Positions 22,121-34,237 of a stretch of 64,000 nt of DNA are shown in pieces. The position numbers and the translations under genes were made by a program. Origin of the DNA: Mesodorylaimus sp. YZB2_4 (lineage: Eukaryota; Nematoda; Enoplea; Dorylaimida; Dorylaimidae); assembly GCA_030248295.1 (NCBI GenBank), contig JASANH010001539.1, positions 248,001 through 312,000 of the forward strand, given 5' to 3'. Under the pieces are notes generated by a model. The model ran no database searches. It saw only the letters and a list, made by a program, of their open reading frames with translations, and was not told the DNA's origin. Numbering within the stretch: position 1 is the stretch's first letter; each line of letters begins with the position of its first letter.

Positions 22121-22854
22121 CACAAAATGGTCGGAGTGACTTTGTTATCTGGATTTATGGACTATCGTTGGGCCATATCGTGCTCTCACAAAGCATCACT
22201 CTATAGGTCAGCTTGTGCGTAACTCACTGGTACCTATTGCACCTACAGTATGCCAAGGCTGACCACTCATGAACGCTGACTAAAAAACACAAGCTAATTA
22301 GGTATCATGGGTATATTGATGTATAGCCGTAGGTGCTGCTGCTACCTCGCCAGTACCATAGATCTGACATATGCGGTCGGCTTCCATGGAAGATGCTGGC
22401 AATCGAATGTTTACAGCCCTCCCTAGCGTAGACATCGTCCGTGACTCCTCCGTTTTTTTTAAGTCGAAGCCTTTAGAAATTTAAAAGACCCAGGTAACAG
22501 ATGAGGATCAAGGTAGTATAGAAATCCCGGATTTTATGTGCCATCTATCAATCATCAATTGCACAGCAGGAATTTCAAGATCAGTGCTCAAACAGTAGCT
22601 TCTCATAGTAAGAACTTTGTTCTACCTGCTCCTTACATGCGTAGTATATTATCTGAGCAATCGATATCCTACTGTACAACTCTAAACGCGGCTTCACGAT
22701 CAGCTTATTCTTCGCCTTCACGTTTTGTATTTGCTATAAGTGGTAGCGAGTTGTCTGCTAGAGGCGGGAAAGACGAAATTTCTCGACTCCAGTTTTCGAA
22801 ACACATTAAAAAGACCTGGTGCCCTTTTTTGATTTAGCTTGAGACCGCATCCTG
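22121..22854. other. No gene seen; upstream region of the SREK1IP1-like gene
   Basis: There is no supported exon. The segment ends with a splice acceptor-like TTTTTTGATTTAG at 22824-22836, 18 bases before the start codon of the next gene, which could be a trans-splice or 5'-UTR intron acceptor. Confidence 0.35.
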
Positions 22855-23602
<748 letters not shown>

Positions 23603-23638
23603 GCTAAGTGCACATATTTCGAGTGTCTAGCATCGTTT

Positions 23639-25908
23639 CTATTCGGCATGTCTATTTTGTAACGATATTCCTTCACACTCAATGATCTTGGATTCTCCTT
23701 CGCTATCTTTGACAGTGAACTTTGCCTGAAATGGAGTCCTACCGTTTCCCATCGATGGATGGAAAAGTGCAAGTTTGAAACTTACAGTCGTCAGTTGTTC
23801 AGCGATGTGAATGGCGGTCTTAGTGTGCAGCGTCAATGGGCCAGTTCGAATACGCGAGACACCGGGTGTTAGAGCCATAAAAACAATTAACTGAAACCGT
23901 TTCCTTTATGAGCATGAACCTTATATGCCTTCCACATAAATACCTGATCCTGCAACCACTCATCAACGCATGCTCCTGAATCCCAAGTGTCAACGAGCGA
24001 GTTCGCTGCCTGAGTTCCGACTTCTTCCGCGGGCACACCTAGAGTGATAACAAAGCTCACCGACTCCTAAGGTATTCCAGATGAAAAGTGCGACGAAGAT
24101 GAAAAGGCATGTTGGGGAAGGAGTCAGGAGCCTTTAGATTTGGATATTGTGTACTGGTAGAGTCAGAAAGGAGGCTAAGGGTGGCCACTCCTCATGAATA
24201 GGCGCAGAGCACGAATATACTCACCTCGTTTCCCAAGACTGTCACTGCCAAGCAAGCATCCTGTGGATGTGTGAGCCACGAGTATGATACCAGCTCCAGT
24301 CCCAGTGGCTGTGTGTTCAGATTCTTTTACTGACTCCAGATTTATTGGAACATTGTGGAATCGTTTACGCAGGACTTGAGTGGCTGATCGAGCCATGTTC
24401 TGGGCGACCTAAAGCGTGAAAAATGGAAGATTGCATACGAAGACTATCTCTTACCGACAAGAAATTTCGAACCTAAGCGCTTACTAATACCTCGAGGCAA
24501 GAAATACAGGAACTTCCTAGCAGTGAATTTTCCACTTACTGTAACAGCCAAGACACCAGCCACCCACGATCGTCCAGTAATCTTGACCAGCTGGCCTCTG
24601 TCCACCAGCTCTACTGGTGTCATACCCTCCACTGGATGCGTAGTCACAATCACTTCACCACCTCCCTTCGGAAAGTAGCCTCTGAAACGAGCGTTGCAGC
24701 GTGCTGCCCGATGCCGATTATGATCTACAGCAAATCTAGACTGACCTTCTGACCACATCACAGTCGAATCGAACCCCAAATTTCTCTGCTATCGGCTTGA
24801 AGACCTGAGAAACGACGGAAGATGTTAAAAAAAAAACAATCTGGCCCACGACTGCATCACGTCCATGTACGGGCATGTGGCGGGGCTGTAAGGGGGCAAC
24901 CCCTCGGGCTATGTTAGCTCAAAGGTTGTCACCCCTACCCCGGGGTCTCATGCAGCATGTTTTACCCCTATCATCAAGATGAGGAATTTAGAAAAGGCCT
25001 GATTTTATTGCCGTCATAGCAGGTGCTGTTATACCGCATTGGTTATTCGTTATAATTAACGACAAATAAAATTTCTTTATCAAACTTAAATTAAAAAAAT
25101 TACCACTACCCTTAGCACCTACAGTAGACCTCTCTTGATCAAGGCATAACATGTAAATACTGTCGTGTTGGTGCTGTATCCGCCCCTACCTACCTACCTG
25201 CATCGTATAGTCCACTTGAGGCGCCATCTCAGCATTGGTGCCTCCTCGCAAACTCAATTTCGATACATTATCGGCAAAGATTGCAGTCGGTATGGAAACT
25301 TGCATTAGAAGTGCTACACTCCTGCACCAAACAGTCAGAAATAGTGTAACAAATACAGCAGATATATTTGCTTCTTACCCAGCTGTCTTCGTATCAGCCG
25401 TATATTCACCGCCAACGGGGCTCTTTGGGTAAAATTTCACTTCGGTCGATCCAACCTCGCCGCCAACTAATCGACCCTGGCACAGATCGCGAACCAGATT
25501 CAAACCCATCAAGTGTTGCGGTCTGTAAGAAAAGCTGCTGCTGATTGATGCACCTGCAAGCTTCCACGAGCTTTCATACAAACGCGCAGTGTAAAGTGCA
25601 TTCTACAGAAAAGCAGGCAGTGTAAAGTAGCCTATCCAGTTACAAGACCCTCCACCCTCACCTGAGACCAGGCTTGTCACGTCCAGCTCGAATCTTGCTG
25701 ATTCGCACATTCTTTCTCAATAACGCGCTAAATACCATGGACATTCGCAAGATTTGGCCTCCCTAAAATCGATCCGATGCATATACACAGAAACTGAAAC
25801 ACGAAGCTGATAGGCCTGTACCACTCACTACAGCAGACATGCAAAAAACCAACCTACTCCTTCTAAAACCGATCCGTCCACTTCTACCATATCGTCGCCT
25901 GACGCCAT
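23639..25908 (-). CDS. RTCA: RNA 3'-terminal phosphate cyclase
   Basis: Ten exons on the minus strand: 25908-25858, 25762-25662, 25522-25379, 25321-25198, 24804-24746, 24681-24540, 24408-24225, 24038-23944, 23890-23786, 23725-23639. They close in frame to give 363 residues (human RTCA has 366). RTCA uses ATP to convert RNA 3'-phosphates to 2',3'-cyclic phosphates. Visible family blocks are GGGQILRMS near the start, [46 protein letters not shown], and near the end [14 protein letters not shown] with the predicted nucleotidyl-accepting His. The length and all core blocks argue for an active enzyme. An acceptor-like TTTCTAG lies 7 bases upstream of the start codon. Confidence 0.95.
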
Positions 25909-26297
25909 TACTAGGCTAGAAATTTATACAGACAAAAGGACAGGACAGTCACACGGATAGGAACACTTTCAGATATCAGTTCAAGATGTTCATGAGACCT
26001 GTTTCACATCGGAATCTCAGACAAAAACATCAGTTTACTAGTGCACGAAAAATAGCACATAAAGCAGTGTACAATACGGAATGCGAAAGTGTCACGGGTA
26101 ACTGTTATTTGCCGCCACTGTTTTCCATGTTTGATGATTGTGGAGCCTCGTCAGTGACTGTGAGATCAGGTTTGGCTACTTCCTCGTCATCGCTAGTGGT
26201 ATGCGTTGTGACCATTTGCTGGGCGGCTAGAAATGAATGCATGTGTACGTAGCTCCACAAGGCTTGCACCCCCCCCTTATGGCCAGCATCTACCGAC
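25909..26297. other. No gene seen; upstream of RTCA
   Basis: The short frames here lack splice support or motifs. The segment lies between the RTCA start and the foldback element and must include the RTCA promoter. Confidence 0.35.
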
Positions 26298-26840
26298 CTG
26301 ACCCTAGGCCTAGATCCCAATCCCCAGGGTCCAATCATGATCTGATCCGACCGATCCGCTTCAGGAAATAGAAGATAGATGGATGACGTGTTTGGCAGTG
26401 CATCCTGACCAACCTGCCATGGTTCCTCGCTGACACTCCATGTTAGACCACTCCAAAGGACACATTAGAGCTAAGCAGCACCTACAGTATCTCGATCCGA
26501 TCCAACTGCTGGATCGGCCAAATCGGCAACTAATATTTTTCGCGCTTTATCTGCAGGGAAATGATAAAATGTGACACACTATAGTGATGAAATCCCGTTT
26601 TCTCTCTTAAATCAGTATTTTAATCCCGCTTTAGTTGCTGTTTAGCTCTTCAATGTCCTTTGGAGTGGTCTAACAGAGAGTGACAGCGAGGAACCACGGC
26701 AGGTTGGTCAGGACGCAGTGTCAAACACGTCATACCCATCGATATTCTATTTCCATAAGGCGAATCGGCTGGATCGGATCATGATCGGACCGATCCAGAC
26801 CCTGGATTGGATCGGGATCGGGATCCAGGCCTAGGGTCAG
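26298..26840. mobile_element. Foldback element with about 190-210-base inverted arms
   Basis: The left arm (26298-26488) and right arm (about 26630-26840) are reverse complements with scattered mismatches and small indels. Shared blocks include CTGACCCTAGGCCT at the outer tips, GACGTGTTTG, CCTGACCAACCTGCC, GGTTCCTCGCTG and TTAGACCACTCCAAAGGACA. The central spacer is about 140 bases and the element is 543 bases in all, with no coding frame. Such long-arm elements are mobilised in trans by a transposase that I cannot name from this copy. Confidence 0.8.
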
Positions 26841-27485
26841 ATTGGGCGATGCTGGCTGGCAAGCAATGACATGCTGTGCAAAATCAGTGGGCAAATATTT
26901 CACTTGTTTCGGCAACAATTAGCTTATGTCAATATAAGCATCAGCTCCATTTACAGCACATGGCTATTGTGTTTCACAACCTCCAGAAGTTCGAACCCCC
27001 GCATGGTTATAAGCTGATAAGACGGCATGAATGCGGTGCCCTACGAGCTAAAAGCTCTGCAGCAAGTGGTCGAGTATGACAAAATCTGGAGCACGTAAAT
27101 TTGCACAAAATCTAGCATCAGGGGGAGAATAACTGATAATAAGTGTTAAAAGGACGAAGTGGCACATTATAATTCAAGAAAGGAATTCTGGCCATAAATG
27201 CGCTAACTCCAAATTTTCCGCTTTTTTTCCAAAAAGCCAGTGTCACTTTTGCATGAAAACAAAACCTAAGATAATTAAAAGTGTGATCGGATGTACTCTC
27301 ACTTTCTTGTAATTCCTATAAGTGTATCCCGCGAATTTTGAATTTCAAATTTGCACAATCCTGTTGTCAAAATCAGAACCCAAAAAAAAACAAGACTCAA
27401 AATATTTAACCGCCTCAGGAAAGGAAAAATCACCTGGGTACACGTACTCATTTATGCATCATTTTCTTAGCATTGAGCGAGAACT
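26841..27485. other. No gene seen
   Basis: AT-rich intergenic DNA between the foldback element and the KXD1 stop codon. I see no supported exon, RNA gene or repeat. Confidence 0.4.
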
Positions 27486-27986
27486 TTAGGGTTCATTAAA
27501 CTGCATACTGTGCACCCACAGGATAGCTGATGGTGAAACACGGAAAGCAGGACATCCGGGGAGAAAATCAAAACCGCCCATGGCAAAGCTGGATGCTCTG
27601 CCTTACCAGAATAAGCTTCGGGATACAACTGCGCGAAACTTTGTTTGTAAGATCTTATTCGACGAAATATGGCATCCAAATCTTTTTTCATTTCGATCAA
27701 CATCTGTCGATAGGGTTGCAGGTCTTTCATAGCTCCGGCCAATCTCGCCACGGACAATGTGTTGCAATTAGTGAGCATTTCGTTGGTTTTTTCGAAGCGA
27801 GATAACCTAAAATCGCAAGTTCAACAAACTGGTGTAGTGGAGAAGCAACTGGCCTACGATTCCCGCTGGGTGGCCGTAATTGAATCCAAATCTTGGACAT
27901 TTAATTGATGGGCTAATGAACGGACGATCAAACAACCCGCTGCTGGATCCGCATTATTGCCTGGCATTTCGAAAGATTGTGACATG
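27486..27986 (-). CDS. KXD1: KxDL motif-containing protein 1 (BORC/BLOC-1-type subunit)
   Basis: Three exons, 27986-27859, 27806-27607 and 27526-27486, close in frame to 122 residues. The central exon carries the family core RFEKTNEMLTNCNTLS and then EMKKDLDAIFRRIRSYKQ, which contains the KxDL motif in its expected coiled-coil setting, and ends YPEA. In animals KXD1 is a subunit of BORC, which acts with Arl8 to move lysosomes, and is linked to BLOC-1. The protein is shorter than vertebrate KXD1 because the disordered C-terminal tail is almost absent. It starts about 425 bases downstream of the MSP-domain gene on the same strand. An acceptor-like CTATTTTAG lies 19 bases before its ATG, so operonic expression with trans-splicing is possible. 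Confidence 0.88.
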
Positions 27987-28411
27987 TCTACTCCGATTAC
28001 GAGACTAAAATAGACAAAGCAGAACCAGCCATGGGACTAGCTACAGTAAGTCACTTTACGAAAATTGCTACCTAGCGATAATTGCTACCAGGCGCGAAAT
28101 TTAAATTGCAGGAGCATTATTATGACGTTATGTTACAACCGCCGAGAGCCACGACTAGCAGCGACCAGAAATTTTAGTCGAAGTTTAAAGTACAGCGCGT
28201 TTACGCCCCCAGTTTGGAGACGAGACCTCGAACACAAGATGCCTAAAAGGCTTTGGCGTGAACACACGATCTTCTCGAATCATCTCAGCATCAGGTTGGA
28301 CATTATATCATTCACGCTTTCGATCTAACAGGTCTCTGAACGAACACAAATACAGACCCAATCACAAACCATCACCTCGCTGTGTCGTCTCTGATCACGC
28401 ATCAACGGCCC

Positions 28412-29018
28412 TCACCCAGACTCGGTTCCAGCGGGAGGGTGCAGAGACAGCGGAATCTGAAGAGATCGAATAAGTTACCCCACGCAATGAGACTGAGGCA
28501 GTCATTGACTTACCATCTGCTTGACGGGTTCCATGCCTTCGCTGAAAATGTCGGCGACTTTTTTCTGATTTTTGAAGTCGTCCTCGAAGGCATTCAGCGA
28601 CAAGGCCATCATCTTGTGCCTGGGCAGGGTTTTCTCGTCCCACGGGAAGTTCTTCTTCAGCAATATTTCCAGATCCTTGTGCTGACCTGCAATATAGAGA
28701 GCCAGTACATCCATGCATCTACCTGCCAGCCACGCCTCTTCTTACCCGGTTCCAAAAAGCCGTCCGCATTAGGCATGCGGTAGAAGGGAGTCATGGTCGT
28801 GCGGAGGCGATAGGCCACGATCTTCTCCGACTCGTTCTTCAAACGGATGAACGTCTTCTGGTCCTCCCTGAAACGAATGGTCGACCATCCAAGGCGGCTG
28901 CGTCCAGACCCACTTTCTGTGGTGCCAACCCCAAACGTGCAAAAATCACTTACGCATAGTTGTTTCCGAAGAGGATCGTCGGTGGCAACAAGGTCAATGG
29001 CTTGGCGGGCGTCGTCAT
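28412..29018 (-). CDS. MSP-domain (major sperm protein fold) protein
   Basis: Four exons, 29018-28954, 28867-28746, 28686-28514 and 28456-28412, close in frame to 134 residues. The sequence is a single MSP-like immunoglobulin fold: a short N-terminus, LKNESEKIVAYRLRTT, YRMPNADGFLEPG, then a Lys-rich strand and HKMMALSLNAF. The family includes nematode sperm cytoskeletal MSPs and the VAP membrane-contact proteins. Here there is no transmembrane segment, and the sequence is far from the highly conserved sperm MSPs, so it is one of the small single-domain MSP proteins common in nematodes. The role is unknown. Confidence 0.7.
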
Positions 29019-29191
29019 TGTTTTCTAGTTGATTCTTTCCGCTTCACGCACGACCGCAGGCACGACCGCACGTCACGAGGAACACTACGCGAATGAGATG
29101 TCGGCCGAGAAGTGAATGGAGGTGAATGTGCAGTGTAAAGTCCGGACAGGACACTTAATTACTTGTATTGGCATTTTACACCATGGATATG

Positions 29192-29866
29192 CCGGCGGCA
29201 AAGGCCGAAGTCAGGCATTACGCGAAATGCCGGCGCGGCCAGGCAAAGGCCGAAATGACCTCGCGGAGACTAATGATTACGGGAGTTAACTGAGTCACCA
29301 GGCAATACGCGGAATGCTGGGACAAAGGGCAACTTGAAAGTTGGGCAAACCCCGAAATCGGGCATTCTGTATAACCCGTTTTAGAAATAATAAAATACTG
29401 TAGGTACTTTTATTCTGTCTTTGTGCATTACTTACACGACAGCTTGAGCTTATGACAGCGACTGTTACACAACAATTTAGCCGACTTGCATTTACATCTG
29501 CTTTTGCAACCTCCCTTGCATTCGCATTTTTAAAAACTCCTTGCAGTCTTCCAATGGTCGATGCAGTAGCAACAGTTACGGCAGAGATATTTCCTCACTG
29601 CAGCGTCTTGGACTACAAAAAAGTTCTCTTTGCCGATTTCGAAGTCGTGTCGTACAGGAAAAGGAGCCGTCTTTGGTTCCGAGCTTATAGAAGCCCACTT
29701 TGTGGACCAAATTCGACCTTCGCTTACAGCTGGCATTCCGCGTATTGCCTGGTCACTCAGACAACTCCTGTAATCACCAGCCTCCGAGAGGTCACTTCGG
29801 GCATCGCCTGGCGCGCTGGCATTTCGCGAAATGCCTGATCTCGGCCTTAGCCGCCAACGGACGCAC
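29192..29866. mobile_element. Second foldback/TIR element carrying a Cys-rich frame
   Basis: Arms of about 130 bases at about 29192-29325 and 29735-29866 are inverted copies. Shared blocks include CAGGCATT with CGCGAAATGCC, AATGACCTC against AGTGACCTC, TGATTACGGGAGTT, and ACCAGGCAATACGCGGAATG. The interior encodes a Cys-rich protein fragment on the minus strand (separate entry). The arms are GC-rich compared with the neighbourhood. Confidence 0.75.
29428..29736 (-). pseudogene. Cys-rich transposon-encoded fragment
   Basis: The frame opens inside the foldback element, reads KYLCRNCCYC, meets a stop, and continues in the same direction with KCECKGGCKSRCKCKSAK, then LLCNSRC and a stop at 29428. 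The dense CxC and CxxxC spacing resembles the Cys-rich block of the gene at 3.8-4.5 kb. Its place inside long terminal inverted repeats suggests it is the C-terminal end of a transposon protein. The internal stop makes it a pseudogene. Confidence 0.45.
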
Positions 29867-30915
29867 TCAGCCCGTGGGCTCTAGCTAGATCCCGAATGTA
29901 TTCATTGCGGGACTGTGGGTAGCCATTCATTTTAGCGCCTCTAGCAGATATTCCCACTTGCCTGCGGCTTGTGTGCCTGGTAGCAGTTGCCGCTTGGTTT
30001 GGTAGAAATCATCGTATTCGCTAAACAAGTATGAAACATTCTGCCTGCCGCTTATAGCATACAATTTGACGCAAGCAGAGTGAACAGAGCAAATATTCAA
30101 AATAGTTCCGCTCGCCGCATCTCAACAGCAAATAATTACATGCCCGGCGAGTACATACTGTCGGGCTCGAAATTGTGCACTGACTTTCCATGGAGCATTG
30201 CTGTTTTTCGGGGTCTTGGCACGGGTGTCCTTGCGTAAGTGGCCAGTATGCAGGCGGAAGGGAAGGGAGACAGAAAATTCAAGAAATAGTGCGGACATCC
30301 TTAATGTACGGCCTCGAAACTATGACCAGCATCTGGAATAATCTAAAGCGGTATACCTAAATTTGTCGCCTCTCATTGCTTCGGCCCTTAAGCTCACGTT
30401 ACACTGCGAGATATACCTACGATTTTAAAGGGGTCCGACCAGGGAGGATGCGAAGATACTTATAAGATTTCGAATAAATTCAGCGCATAGTGTATTTTCC
30501 CGCATAAAAGTATGCACTAGAAACCAGCATAACCAAAACGATAATCTTTGTACTTGCAATCGAGGACTGTTTCCAGAATAGATTCTAATTGATACTAATA
30601 CACGACGACAAGCAGGAGGTACGTACGACTGGCACGTCGTCGTAGTTCAACAGGGTAAACGGCCGTACATTGGAGCAGGTACCGCGGGGAGCGGATGGAA
30701 GCAAACTTGCGTATGGGCAGGCCACATGTCGTAGGTGCCTGAGACATCAACCCGACGGGTTTCAGCCTCGCCTGGAGGAGCGTATGGAGCGACCAAAGAA
30801 GGCAAGCCAACACACTGCTCCGTGTATAAGGCGGCCAGTCAAGGCAACCGAATACATAACCTTCCCCACCGGCCAAACACGCCTATTACAGTAGACCCGC
30901 TGCGCAGTTCCCATG
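29867..30915. other. Intergenic; dispersed repeat in the right part
   Basis: No gene is seen at 29867-30600. About 30700-30890 shares words with repeats near 35.1, 35.65 and 55.75 kb, such as ACATCAACCCGACGGG and GGCGGCCAGTCA (in various orientations), so it belongs to a dispersed family that I cannot classify. Confidence 0.35.
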
Positions 30916-30917
30916 TA

Positions 30918-31133
30918 CTATCGAGAAGACCCCCGCCAACGAGCCAATGCCATGGTTATGACCAGAATCCACATGCATCGCTCAAAGGTGGTCTTGGCCT
31001 TGTACGCGTCCTCCACGCCCGCCACTGTGACCCCGGAAGCGAGCTCATCGAAGACGTTCTTTTTTTGCTCGATTTGGGGTGCTTGTGGTCGCGACGGCGG
31101 GCGTTTTGCTTGCTTTCCGCTGACTCGGACCAT
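30918..31133 (-). pseudogene. DEG/ENaC-like N-terminal fragment
   Basis: After a Lys/Arg/Pro-rich start, the minus-strand frame reads FDELASGVTVAGVEDAYKAK, TTFERCMWILVITMALA. This resembles the cytoplasmic N-terminus and first membrane segment of degenerin/epithelial sodium channels (usual pattern F..TT.HG..., then a Trp at the start of the first membrane helix), although the His-Gly pair is replaced by Ala-Gly. The frame ends 15 residues later without a clear donor, and the DNA beyond is a dispersed repeat, so the gene looks truncated. No later exon was found within the window. Confidence 0.4.
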
Positions 31134-31134
31134 G

Positions 31135-31947
31135 CCGATTTCATAAAGGAGTTCTTGTGGGCTACGTAGGCTAAATGCTCAGACAGTGCAGTCCAATGTA
31201 AGCTTCGTGCAATACTCGTACATCCACGGATGTTTTCGAGAAAGCAGCACTAATCGTTGATGTCCTTAAACTGTAGCTGGTAAAAAAATCCCTCCATATG
31301 GTACGGACCATCGGAAAAAATGATGTGGTACATATTTAGCGAAATACTCATGTCGCTGAAAATATGTGTAGCGAATAAGCGCATGACAAGAATTCAGAAA
31401 TTTTTGTACCCTAGTTGAGGTCAAGATCATGCCAGAGTGCTTTCCAGAGTCTGTTGCGACTCCATAAAACGCCCCTTGGTATCCCTCTGCCTCACTCCTT
31501 CCCCTGCTAGTACCTATCTGAACTCTCACTGTTGATGACAGGCAAAACCACAAGATGAGCGCTTGCACCTACCGCTCTGCGCTCCATGCAACATCGGAAA
31601 TGGGTACTCTTTCCGACGGGTCATGGTCATGTCAGACAGTAAAATGTCCAGCAGGTCATTTTAAAGCTCGGTTGAAAGCTTTGATATTTTGGTTAAATGC
31701 AATACTGGCAGCCCCTCACTGGTGCTCACTGTTTTTTTGGTCACTGAGACATCCAAATCTTTGGTTCACTTGCTGCAGTTTGAAGTGTTGTGAGTGGTTG
31801 GACTAAAAACTGACTTGTGAGTTCGTAAAGTTCCAGGCGTTGAAAGACTATGGTCGGTGTCAGTGATGGAACATTTTGGCCCAACCCAAGGAAATACTGT
31901 ACGGCAGAGTGAAATTTTCACAATCAGTCAGGGCAATCACTAAGTCA
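31135..31947. other. No gene seen
   Basis: I see no exon with splice support. The segment lies upstream of the DEG/ENaC-like fragment and downstream of the membrane-protein gene (both minus), so it should hold the 3' end of the latter. Confidence 0.35.
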
Positions 31948-33029
31948 TCAGCATTTCAACGTGGACGTGTTCGTTGGCTGTGCAGACATGGTCGCGATCT
32001 TGATCACGCCGGAGCTCTGAGTCAGTCGACTCGTCAAGATCGTCGAATCACCGCCCCTGGTACCTTTTTGGAGCACCGACGCTTTCATAGTGCTTTTGTC
32101 GAAAGCGTCGTCTAAGTTGAGCAGACTTCGATAAAGTGGATCGTCTTCACGCACGAACGGCATATCCGGCCCGCGTCTTGGTGGGACTGTTGAATATGGG
32201 TACAAGGTGTGATAAAATAGCAACAATGCACGTCAAACGGGCACTTACTTGGCTTTAATGGGCATTTCATTCCCTTTTTCACCACGCTGAATGAGAATGA
32301 GAAGATGCAGTAAGCTACGACAACACAGGGGCAATATACTGTACCTGAATGATTCCACATAGTTAGATTTCACTGTGGATTTCGCCTGTGGCTTCATCGG
32401 CCTCACCGATTTCTTCATCCTGAAAAGAAAACCTTGCAGCTTGCAGCCATCTTAAATCAAAGCTACTTACTTATCTGGTATTCCTGGCTTCTTCAAATTC
32501 GACGCCAGACTTTCCTTGGCTGTAAAACACTTCATACTCGTTTCTGGCTTGCGTTTCTTCGATGTACCCGTTCTCAGCAGGTTCCTATCTGGAACAAGTG
32601 TTGCCGATTTCACCGATTTTGTAGGCGACTCGATGAACATGACTGCACTTCGAGGGTTTTTTCGACTCAATGGCGTCTTCAATTTCGAGCTGCGGCTTGG
32701 TTCTTCCTTTTTTTCTGACTTCATTTTTATGTAGCTGGGGTTCCTGACGTATTTCTGCAGTAGATTGCCAATATAGCTATGACATCAATGTTCTCGATCA
32801 AGACAACAAGACTTACCACCGAATCAGCTTCTGTTTCTGTCTTGGTAACCTGGTTGTCATCGTTCCCCTTGACTTTCTTACCACCTTTGCAACAAGCGCA
32901 CAGACCAGCCATGGCTGCTAAGCTAGTCAAGGCGATCGAAACGATTGGCACAATGATCAAATCCGAATTGATTTCAAAGAAGTTGCTCGATGATTGAAAC
33001 GCGCTGTCAGACGCAAATGCAGGAGCCAT
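31948..33029 (-). CDS. Single-pass membrane protein with long basic tail, unknown function
   Basis: Five exons, 33029-32817, 32754-32471, 32419-32345, 32286-32249 and 32186-31948, close in frame to 282 residues with GT-AG introns of 59 to 62 bases. Residues about 1-22 are short, polar and Ser-rich; about 23-44 form one membrane helix (LIIVPIVSIALTSLAAMAG) followed by Cys-Cys-Lys, a likely palmitoylation-type boundary. The rest is a disordered, Lys/Ser/Pro-rich tail with a more structured acidic part (EDDPLYRSLLNLDDAF) near the end. There is no family I recognise. The last exon could instead end by splicing at about 32040, giving a different C-terminus. The consistent frame across five exons supports a real gene. 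Confidence 0.6.
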
Positions 33030-34237
33030 TTTCTACGACCACCAGCCGATCGTCTGCTACCATTAGGCTTACACTGCAGTGTTAACATGGCTCGCTGCAG
33101 ATCGTGAGAAGAGAAGCGTAAAGGCGCAGCGTGACGAAGTGTAAAGGCCCGCACTCGGCATCATTCAATAAGTTAGATCAGGCCAGTTGGCCTCATCTAT
33201 TTTCTGATAGGCGACTATAGTTGCTGCCAACAAGGAATGCACCCGGACTGTAGTTTTTCCCAGTGTTAAGACAAGTCGACAGAAGGACTGGTTGTAAGTC
33301 GACAATTCGAACCATTTAAAGTACGTACTTCGGCAAACGATTTTGCACAGTGGCACGCATCGCCACTATGCTTCTGCGCAATGCCATACCAATGGACAAA
33401 TAAGAAACCTGCCAAGCTTAATGAGATTATGTTGATTCATGATCATGTTTTACATGTTGATGTGTTCATGCTCATGTTAGTTATAATGTTTCGTAAATGA
33501 GATAACTGCTTTGCCAAAAATCTGCAGCTGTCATACTGGTGAATTTGCTAAAATCCCACTGCCCGAATGGATATTGGAAATATATAAGTTAGTCAGTTTT
33601 GCATTTGCAATTTGAAATTTGAACCCTGGCTTGGCTTAGCGGAGAAAGACTAGTCAGGCCAGTTATTAACTCGCACTGGCGGCATGTCAAATATCCCTCC
33701 AGAAATATGTGGAAAATTCGAACAGTTCGTAGCTTGATCGTGAGTACCTTGCACACGAGCTGCAGCAGCGACATTGTACTTTACACTGCCACATCTTACG
33801 AGCCTATCACGCTGGTACACACATCCTATCACATTCGTGCTGCCTTTTGCAACCCAAGTCGTACCTGCGCATCAGGCGAAAAATTAAGGTGGGAAACGAC
33901 ATAGCAGGGAGCCCTCATAGTGAGGCAAGCATCACACGTCTTACGACCGTCAGTGGGGAGACGACCAAGTGGGGGAGTCATCATGGGACCATAATAGCAT
34001 TCGCGCACGCTGTAGGCAGTATGCAATCACTCGATGACCCCAGTAAGCTACATCTACGCAATGTCTTAGGTAAGAATTCGAATTCGTTAGCTATTGTTTC
34101 TGAAGTTGGCTTCAGGCAGACCGCCATATGCTACCTGCCAAAAAATATGCTCATTTTATGCTTTTTCCATCCAATAGTATATCGGACTAACTAAGATTAT
34201 GCCGACTTTCCCTCCCCCGCGCTCCCAGCAAGAAGGG
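33030..34237. other. No gene seen
   Basis: AT-rich intergenic DNA between two minus-strand genes. The short open frames have no motif or splice support. The 33.03-33.2 kb part must include the promoter of the membrane-protein gene. Confidence 0.4.
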
